A DNA stretch of 10,477 nucleotides from Thermoleophilia bacterium (GTDB lineage Bacteria > Actinomycetota > Thermoleophilia > Gaiellales > Gaiellaceae), in NCBI GenBank assembly GCA_014534155.1, contig JACVSB010000037.1, positions 1 to 10,477 of the forward strand, in the 5' to 3' direction. Positions 6,112-10,477 of this stretch are shown piece by piece. Positions within the stretch are counted from its first letter, which is position 1. Each line of letters starts with the position of its first letter. The notes beneath the pieces were generated by a model. It saw only the letters and a list, made by a program, of their open reading frames with translations. It ran no database searches and was not told the DNA's origin. A program made the position numbers and the translations under genes.

Positions 6112-6120
6112 GTGACACGC

Positions 6121-7311
6121 GTGATCTCGCGCGCGAAACGGCTCGCGCCCGTACGGCCGTTCGGGATTGACCGCGTCGCCGCCGCCGCCGAGCGCCCCTC
6201 CCCCACGCGACCCGGCTGGCCGATCCTCCGGATGGAGAACCTCGACACCGACCTGCCGCTTCCCCCCGAGGCCGTCGCGGAGACGACCGCCGGCCTCGAG
6301 CGCCCCGAGGCGAACAGCTGGCTCCCCTTCACCGGCGACCGCGACCTCCGGGCCGCCGTGTCGGACTTCACCGCCGAGCGAACCGGGGAGCGCTACGACC
6401 CGGAGCGCGAGATCGTGATCACGGCCGGCGGGATGGAAGGGCTCCTGGACTCGCTCCTTGCGACGGTCGACGCGGGCGACGAGGTCGTCGTCGCGGATCC
6501 CACCTACGCGGGGATCGTGAACCGCGTCCACCTGGCCGGCGCGACGCCGAGGCTCGTTCCGTACCTCGTCGAGGCAGGCGAATGGCGCCTCGACGGGGAC
6601 GCGCTCTCGGCGGCCGTCGGCGCCGCGACGCGGGCGATGGTGCTGATGAGCCCGTCGATGCCCTCGGGGGCCACGCTGAACGAGGACGAGTGGCTGCTCG
6701 TCTGCGACCTCTGCCGCGAGCGGGATCTCCTCCTGATCTACGACGCCGCCATGGAACGCGTCCTCTTCGACGGCCGACCGCTCGTCCACCCCCTCCGATT
6801 CGAGGGCATGCGGGAGCGGACGCTCGTCGTCGGGTCGCTCTCGAAGGAGCACCGGATGATCGGGTGGCGCATCGGCTGGGTGGCGGGCCCCGCGGAGGTC
6901 GTGGAAGACGTCGGTTGGGTCCACGTCTACAACACGACCACCCCGGTCGGAATCTCCCGCCGGGCGGGCGCCGCCGTGCTGCGCGGAGACCAGAGCCATG
7001 TCGGCGAGTGCGTCGCCGAGCTCGAGCGGCGCCGCGACCTCATCCTCGGCTCCCTCCCGGAGTGGCCGTTCGTTCGGCCGGGGGGCGGCTGGTCGCTCCT
7101 GCTCGACGTCGCACGCCTCGGTTTCGACGCTCTCGAGGCGTCGCGGCTCCTGCTCGAGCAGGCGTCCGTGGCTGCGACGGCGATGGTCGGTTGGGGCGGC
7201 CCTGTGGCTGAACGTCACGTCCGCTTCGTCTACAGCGCAGAGCCGCTCGACCGCCTCGAGACGCTCGCCGAACGGCTGCGTGTCACCGAACTCGCGCGCT
7301 CGCTCCGGTAG
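6121..7311 (+). CDS. PLP-dependent aminotransferase class I/II, divergent cofactor pocket
   Basis: The 396-residue fold-type-I enzyme has an N-terminal PFGIDRV segment, then VITAGGMEGLLDSL and EVVVADPTYAG (glycine-rich cofactor region). SPSMPSGATL occupies the place of the usual NPxNPTG, and YDAAMERV the place of the usual D-E-x-Y-E. The Schiff-base lysine K242 is in SLSKEHRMIGWRIGW. The carboxylate-binding Arg is probably R368 in HVRFVYS. The Asp that pairs with the pyridine nitrogen is kept (D208). The Asn and Tyr that normally contact the PLP 3'-oxygen are Met180 and Met211. It is probably active on an amino acid or related amine, substrate unknown. Start GTG 6121; GTG 6112 is possible. 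It is divergent from the glycosyltransferase operon (67 bp apart) and 54 bp upstream of the deaminase-like gene, which has its own promoter. Confidence 0.87.
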   Translation: MISRAKRLAPVRPFGIDRVAAAAERPSPTRPGWPILRMENLDTDLPLPPEAVAETTAGLERPEANSWLPFTGDRDLRAAVSDFTAERTGERYDPEREIVITAGGMEGLLDSLLATVDAGDEVVVADPTYAGIVNRVHLAGATPRLVPYLVEAGEWRLDGDALSAAVGAATRAMVLMSPSMPSGATLNEDEWLLVCDLCRERDLLLIYDAAMERVLFDGRPLVHPLRFEGMRERTLVVGSLSKEHRMIGWRIGWVAGPAEVVEDVGWVHVYNTTTPVGISRRAGAAVLRGDQSHVGECVAELERRRDLILGSLPEWPFVRPGGGWSLLLDVARLGFDALEASRLLLEQASVAATAMVGWGGPVAERHVRFVYSAEPLDRLETLAERLRVTELARSLR

Positions 7312-7326
7312 ACCGCCCTTTCCGTG

Positions 7327-7350
7327 CCGGCGGCCGGGACCGGCGGCCGC
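7327..7350 (+). repeat. Direct repeat and hairpin upstream of the deaminase-like gene
   Basis: CCGGCGGCCG occurs twice (7327-7336 and 7340-7349), 13 bp apart. The sequence can also fold: 7330-7336 pairs with 7344-7350, giving a 7-bp stem and 7-nt loop. It lies immediately before the TAGACT box at 7352, so it could be an operator or an end structure for the aminotransferase message. It could also be ordinary GC-rich sequence. Confidence 0.4.
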
Positions 7351-7351
7351 G

Positions 7352-7357
7352 TAGACT
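7352..7357 (+). promoter_or_regulatory. Candidate -10 box of a leaderless promoter
   Basis: TAGACT (TANNNT) ends 8 nt before the ATG at 7366 with no Shine-Dalgarno between, the same arrangement as at 1741 and 6061. It supports ATG 7366 over the longer in-frame start at 7324. Confidence 0.5.
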
Positions 7358-7365
7358 CGGGCCGC

Positions 7366-8412
7366 ATGGCCGTGAGCGAGACTGCGCCCGAAGCCGCCGC
7401 GGTCGTCGACGACCTGGGCGGCCGCGGACTCGCCGAGCTACACACGCACCTGGGCGGCTCCGTCGACCCGGCGGTCATGTGGACGCTCGCGCACGAGCAG
7501 GGGATCGCGCTTCCCGTCAAGGACTACTGGGACTTCGTCGAACTCGTCTCCGTCGACCCGCGCGGGATCGAGGGACTGGGACAGCTCGACGCGATCTACC
7601 GCTGGACGGAGCTCATCCAGTCGAGCCCCCTCGCAGTCGAGCGCTCGGTCCACGGGGCGATCGGCGGCGCCTACCGCAAGCAGAACATCACGACGCTGGA
7701 GCTCCGGTTCAACCCGATGAAGCGAAACCGGGGCGGCGAGCGCGACCTCGACCACATCATCATGGCGGCCGCGCGAGGGCTCGACCGGGCCGGCCTCGAG
7801 TACCCGCAGGTGCGCGCGGGGCTCATCCTGATGATGGACCGGACGTTCACGCGCGCGCAGAACGAGGTCATCGTCGAGAAGGCGATTCGGTACCGGGCGC
7901 GAGGGATCGTCGGGATCGACATTGCGGGGCCGCGACCCGGCCCCGGCCGCTACGAGTACCGGCACCTGGAGCCGCTCGTCGTCACGGCACGGGAGGCGGG
8001 TCTCGGCGTGACGATCCACGTCGGCGAGGAGGGAGGGGACGAGGGCGTGACGGAGATCGGGGAGGTCGTCGAGAGCCTCCGCCCGGAGCGGATCGGGCAC
8101 GGGATCCTCGCCGCCCACGACGAGGCGACGATGCGCCTCCTGCGGCAGGCGCGGACGGTGCTCGAGATCTGCCCCAGCTCCAACCTGCTCACGGGAGCGC
8201 TCGCCGACGCGGAGGCGCTGCGCGAGACGATGAGGACGTTCGTCGACCGCGGCGTCCGCTTCACCATTGCGACCGATGGGCCGGAGATGATGCGTACCCA
8301 CCTCCGGGACGAGTTCGAGCTCCTGGTCGGCGTCGGAGCGCTGACGCCGAACGAGGCACGGGCGGCAAACGCGCGCGGCCACGAGGTCACGTTCCTGGCC
8401 GGAGGACGCTGA
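7366..8412 (+). CDS. Adenosine deaminase-like metal-dependent hydrolase, divergent substrate site
   Basis: The 348-residue amidohydrolase-superfamily protein follows adenosine deaminase order: HTHLGGS (H26, H28, metal), VGIDIAGPRPG, HVGEE (metal His and catalytic Glu), RPERIGHG (His), EICPSSN and ATDGPEMM (metal Asp304). The zinc-site and catalytic residues are all present, so hydrolytic deamination is plausible. Two conserved substrate contacts are changed: LDG is LGG in the first motif (ribose 5'-OH contact in mouse ADA, Asp19), and TDDP is TDGP (Gly305 in place of the Asp that contacts the base). An inserted-looking stretch with ELRFNPMKRNRGGERDLDHII is subfamily-specific. The substrate may therefore not be adenosine. 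The start at ATG 7366 is supported by TAGACT at 7352. A hairpin follows the stop. Confidence 0.85.
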   Translation: MAVSETAPEAAAVVDDLGGRGLAELHTHLGGSVDPAVMWTLAHEQGIALPVKDYWDFVELVSVDPRGIEGLGQLDAIYRWTELIQSSPLAVERSVHGAIGGAYRKQNITTLELRFNPMKRNRGGERDLDHIIMAAARGLDRAGLEYPQVRAGLILMMDRTFTRAQNEVIVEKAIRYRARGIVGIDIAGPRPGPGRYEYRHLEPLVVTAREAGLGVTIHVGEEGGDEGVTEIGEVVESLRPERIGHGILAAHDEATMRLLRQARTVLEICPSSNLLTGALADAEALRETMRTFVDRGVRFTIATDGPEMMRTHLRDEFELLVGVGALTPNEARAANARGHEVTFLAGGR

Positions 8413-8414
8413 GG

Positions 8415-8436
8415 AACCGTCCTGCGGGACGGGTTT
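8415..8436 (+). terminator. Candidate terminator after the deaminase-like gene
   Basis: CCGTCC (8417-8422) pairs with GGACGG (8427-8432) across a TGCG loop. AA/TT (8415-8416 with 8434-8435) extends the stem past one bulged G, and TTT ends it. It begins 2 nt after the TGA at 8410-8412. Confidence 0.5.
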
Positions 8437-8452
8437 ACGGGTCGAGATACGC

Positions 8453-8472
8453 CGTTCGGACAATTGCGAACG
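8453..8472 (+). promoter_or_regulatory. 20-bp dyad upstream of the HTH-only gene, candidate operator
   Basis: CGTTCG (8453-8458) and CGAACG (8467-8472) are perfect inverted copies around an AT-richer 8-bp centre (GACAATTG). The 20-bp span matches the usual size of LuxR-type operators. It lies 26 bp before the ATG at 8499, so autoregulation by the HTH-only protein or control by its MalT-like neighbour is possible. The centre CAATTG is also palindromic. Confidence 0.45.
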
Positions 8473-8486
8473 CGCACGCGACCGGC

Positions 8487-8490
8487 GAGG
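8487..8490 (+). promoter_or_regulatory. Ribosome-binding site of the HTH-only gene
   Basis: GAGG lies 8 nt before the ATG at 8499 and supports this start, although the same frame is open much farther upstream through the antisense-like shadow of the deaminase gene. Confidence 0.5.
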
Positions 8491-8498
8491 ATCGCGCC

Positions 8499-8774
8499 AT
8501 GCTCACCGTCCACGAGGACCGGTTCACGCTCCGCCAGCGCCAGGTCGTCCGGCTCATCGCCGAAGGCTGCTCGAACCTCGAGATCGCAGCCCGGCTCGGC
8601 ATCTCGCCGCGGACCGCGAAGGCGCATTCGGACACGTTGCGGACGAAGCTCGGCGTCCCGCGCCGCCGCCAAATCCCGGCGGCGTTCCGCGCCGCGACGG
8701 GTGAGGACCCGCACGAGATCGACGACCTCGGACGGACACCCGGCGACGACTCGACCTTGTCCTCGCCGGGTTAG
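8499..8774 (+). CDS. HTH-only LuxR/GerE-type transcriptional regulator
   Basis: The 91-residue protein is little more than one GerE-type helix-turn-helix domain (about residues 9-63): FTLRQRQVVRLIAEGCSNLEIAARLGISPRTAKAHSD (quoted in part: LIAEGCSNLEIAARLGIS), then TLRTKLGVPRRRQIPAAF. The central SNLEIAARLGISPRTAKAH is the recognition region. The usual ERE at the start is RQRQ. No receiver or ligand-binding domain precedes it, and the tail (ATGEDPHEIDDLGRTPGDD) is acidic and probably unstructured. The ATG at 8499 is chosen from GAGG at 8487 and because the HTH begins a few residues later. A 20-bp dyad lies just upstream, and two hairpins follow the TAG. It sits next to a MalT-like ATPase regulator, which may act together with it or be controlled by it. 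Confidence 0.85.
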   Translation: MLTVHEDRFTLRQRQVVRLIAEGCSNLEIAARLGISPRTAKAHSDTLRTKLGVPRRRQIPAAFRAATGEDPHEIDDLGRTPGDDSTLSSPG

Positions 8775-8776
8775 CC

Positions 8777-8829
8777 CGTCCCGGGGGGACGACGACACCG
8801 CGCCCGCCGTGCCCGGACGGCGGGCGCGG
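8777..8829 (+). terminator. Tandem hairpins after the HTH-only gene
   Basis: Two inverted repeats follow the TAG at 8772-8774. CGTCCC/GGGACG (8777-8782 with 8786-8791) has a 3-nt GGG loop, and a perfect 13-bp stem (8798-8810 with 8817-8829) has a 6-nt loop. There is no T-tract, so this would be a U-less terminator or an RNA-stabilising structure. The second stem is too long and exact to expect often by chance. Confidence 0.5.
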
Positions 8830-8928
8830 ATTCCCGGTCGCCGATCGTCCTCGTCGTTCCGTCAACCGCGTCGGGCACGTCGCCGCGGAGCGCTCGCGCG
8901 GGCCGACGCGACTCCGCCGAAAGGGACA

Positions 8929-8994
8929 ATGGCGGCGCTCGAGGCAAAGCAGTACTGTCGGCGTGGGATTGGCTGCCGGTACGTTGCCCGCTGA
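8929..8994 (+). CDS. Possible 21-residue leader peptide overlapping the MalT-like start
   Basis: ATG at 8929 preceded by AAAGGG (8920-8925) opens a 21-codon frame (MAALEAKQYCRRGIGCRYVAR) that ends in TGA at 8992-8994, overlapping the beginning of the MalT-like gene in a different frame. It could be a translated leader that controls access to the downstream start. It has no homologue I recognise, and a chance frame is quite possible. Confidence 0.2.
   Translation: MAALEAKQYCRRGIGCRYVAR
8953..8958 (+). promoter_or_regulatory. Weak candidate -10 box before the MalT-like gene
   Basis: TACTGT fits TANNNT but ends only 4 nt before GTG 8963 and 10 nt before TTG 8969, spacings less ideal than those of the other TANNNT boxes here. 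No Shine-Dalgarno is visible for either start. Confidence 0.3.
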
Positions 8995-10477
8995 AGTCCG
9001 CGACCCGCCGCCGCTCTTCCGGCACCACGTGCGACGGCCTCGGCTGACCAGGCTCCTCGACGAGACCAGCGCTCAGGCCATCGTCGTCGTCGCGCCGGCC
9101 GGGTACGGCAAGACGACGCTCGCCGCCGAATGGGCGCAGGAGAGAGACGGTGTCGCGTGGTACCAGGCGACGACCGCGTCGGCCGACGTGTCTGCCTTCT
9201 CACTCGGGATCGGGATCGCGATCCGGGAGATCCTGCCCGGGGCAGGCGCGCGGCTCGAGCAGCGTACGCGCATCCCCGCGGCCCCGGACACCGCCGCCCG
9301 GGCGCTCGCGGAGGTCCTCGCGCCGGACCTTGCCGCGTGGCCCCCGGACGCCCGCCTGGTGATCGACGACTACCACCTCGTCATGGGCTCGCGCTTCGTG
9401 GAGCGGTTCGTTGACCGTTTGCTCACACTCTCGCCGCTTCGCGTGCTCGCGCTGTCGCGACAGCGCCCCGGATGGGCATCAGCGCGCCGGATCCTGTACG
9501 GCGAGCTCCTCGAGCTGACCATGTCCGAGCTCGCCATGGACCGGGACGAGACGGCGTCGGTCCTCGCCTTCCGGGGCGACGAGCAGGCCTCCCACCTCGC
9601 GCGCGCCGCCGGGGGATGGCCGGCCCTGATCGGCCTCGCGGCCCTTGCGCCTCCGCACGCCGTCCCCGCCGGCCGCCTCCGCGAGAAGCTGTACCAGTAC
9701 TTCGCCGACGAGGTGCTCCGCGGCGAGGAGCCGGCGATCCAGCGGTTCCTGCTCTGCGCGTCGGTCCTCGCGACGCTGACCCGGGAGACGTGTGAGGAGA
9801 TCGCAGCGGGAGCTGACGTCGCTTCGCTCCTCGACCACCTCCGCGAGAAGGGAATCGTCCAGGCCGAAGGCGAGGCCCTGCGCTTTCACCCGCTTCTCCG
9901 GGAGTTCCTGCAGGCGCGGCTGGCCGCGGAAGACCCCGGCGAAGCGGCCACCCTGCGCGCGAGCGCGCTCGCCGCCGCTCGCCGCCGTCGCTCCTGGAGC
10001 GATGCGTTCACGGTGGCGGTGGAAGGGGGAGACCTCCGCGCCGCCGCCGAGGTGCTCGGTGAGGCGGCGCCGGAGCTCCTCGCGAACGGACGCATCGAGA
10101 CCGTCCTCGGCTGGCTGGACCGCTGCGGCGCCGCCGCGCTCGCCGTTCCGTCAGCGGAGCTCGCCCGGGCCGACGCGCTGATCCGTCTCGGGCGGTTCGT
10201 CGAGGCAGAAGCGCGCGCCCGGGACGTCGCCCTCCGGCTCGAGGAGGGGCATTTCCTCGGCTCGCGAGCCTGGTACCTCTGCGGGCTGGCGTCGGCGCTC
10301 GTCTCGGATTACGAAGCAGCGCTCGAGGCTCACGCGCGCGCGGCAGTTGCTGCGAAAACCGCCACCGATGGCGTGAACGCGTACTGGGGCTGCTTCCTCG
10401 CGGCGCACGCGCAGCGGCTTCCGGACTCGCACCGCTACCTCGCTGCGGCGGAGGGCCTCGAGACCGTGGACGTGAAC
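8963..10477 (+). CDS. MalT-like LuxR-family STAND ATPase regulator (5' part, runs off the window)
   Basis: The first 505 codons are present and the frame is still open at the right edge. Early residues HHVRRPRL (21-28) are the usual MalT-family lead-in, followed by Walker A APAGYGKTT (44-52), Walker B LVIDDYH (132-138) and the arginine-bearing RVLALSR (160-166). Next come a GELLELTMSEL segment, GGWPALIGLA and the winged-helix-like LLDHLREKGIVQ...RFHPLLREFLQARL, then helical repeats (about 330 onward) of TPR type. Such proteins bind ATP and an inducer, oligomerise and activate transcription through a C-terminal GerE HTH, which here would lie outside the window. The start is uncertain: GTG 8963, TTG 8969, TTG 8984 or GTG 9029. 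All keep the ATPase domain. It lies downstream of an HTH-only LuxR protein. Confidence 0.88.
   Translation, partial: MGLAAGTLPAEVRDPPPLFRHHVRRPRLTRLLDETSAQAIVVVAPAGYGKTTLAAEWAQERDGVAWYQATTASADVSAFSLGIGIAIREILPGAGARLEQRTRIPAAPDTAARALAEVLAPDLAAWPPDARLVIDDYHLVMGSRFVERFVDRLLTLSPLRVLALSRQRPGWASARRILYGELLELTMSELAMDRDETASVLAFRGDEQASHLARAAGGWPALIGLAALAPPHAVPAGRLREKLYQYFADEVLRGEEPAIQRFLLCASVLATLTRETCEEIAAGADVASLLDHLREKGIVQAEGEALRFHPLLREFLQARLAAEDPGEAATLRASALAAARRRRSWSDAFTVAVEGGDLRAAAEVLGEAAPELLANGRIETVLGWLDRCGAAALAVPSAELARADALIRLGRFVEAEARARDVALRLEEGHFLGSRAWYLCGLASALVSDYEAALEAHARAAVAAKTATDGVNAYWGCFLAAHAQRLPDSHRYLAAAEGLETVDVN

Noticed and set aside
5947..6120. In-frame upstream start for the aminotransferase
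   Set aside because: The extra residues run across the divergent glycosyltransferase 5' end and its promoter and have no family similarity. GTG 6121 has a Shine-Dalgarno.
7324..7365. GTG at 7324 as start of the deaminase-like gene
   Set aside because: It would place the repeat and the TAGACT box inside the coding region, and the added residues are unlike the family. ATG 7366 fits better.
7438..8463. 341-codon minus-strand frame opposite the deaminase-like gene
   Set aside because: No domain features and charged low-complexity composition. The plus strand carries complete ADA-type motifs.
7479..8498. Upstream extension of the HTH-only frame through the deaminase-like gene
   Set aside because: This is the Arg/Pro-rich alternative frame of the deaminase-like gene. 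The GerE domain begins only after ATG 8499, which has its own ribosome-binding site.
1..10477. Defence island, prophage, insertion sequence or CRISPR system
   Set aside because: No repeat-spacer pattern, transposase, integrase, capsid or nuclease frame was found. The lone DNA methyltransferase is not enough to call a restriction or defence system.

Overview
The window is very GC-rich, has almost no spacing between genes, uses GTG and TTG starts freely, and carries several actinobacterial protein types (DUF6458 membrane protein, PimA-like GT4, HTH-only and MalT-like LuxR regulators). I infer a chromosomal segment of an actinobacterium, with deep lineages such as Thermoleophilia (Gaiella/Solirubrobacter relatives) the best guess from gene style. 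No rRNA, tRNA, CRISPR array, transposase, integrase or phage gene was seen.

Left part (1-2901): the last codons of an unknown gene run into a METTL7-like SAM methyltransferase (+). It converges on, and overlaps, a solitary DNA methyltransferase of the DPFAGSGTT/TSPPY type (-). Divergent from that gene, 54 bp away, is a stand-alone cyclic-nucleotide-binding domain protein (+). Three small genes follow on +: a DUF6458 two-helix membrane protein, a 22-residue all-hydrophobic peptide, and an acidic 84-residue protein.

Middle (2898-6053, all -): a tightly overlapping three-gene operon. It encodes a PimA-like GT4 glycosyltransferase, a multi-pass protein of the lysylphosphatidylglycerol-synthase/UPF0104 membrane family, and a compact type-1 glycerate kinase. 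The order suggests synthesis or handling of a membrane-associated glycoconjugate, with glycerate kinase as the unexpected partner.

Right part (6121-10477, all +): a fold-type-I PLP aminotransferase with altered cofactor-contact residues, an adenosine-deaminase-like amidohydrolase with altered substrate-contact residues, a 91-residue HTH-only LuxR-type protein, and the N-terminal 505 codons of a MalT-like STAND ATPase regulator that leaves the window.

Regulation: three starts (1753, 6053, 7366) have a TAGNNT hexamer 6-8 nt upstream and no Shine-Dalgarno, which is the arrangement expected for leaderless transcripts. A fourth, weaker case precedes the MalT-like gene. Other genes have clear Shine-Dalgarno sequences (2248, 2575, 6121, 8499) or are coupled by stop/start overlaps. 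A 20-bp dyad precedes the HTH-only gene, and hairpins follow the deaminase-like and HTH-only genes.

No complete novel defence or biosynthetic system is evident. The most unusual points are the altered active sites of the neighbouring aminotransferase and deaminase-like enzymes, the glycosyltransferase/membrane protein/glycerate kinase operon, and the tiny membrane peptide.
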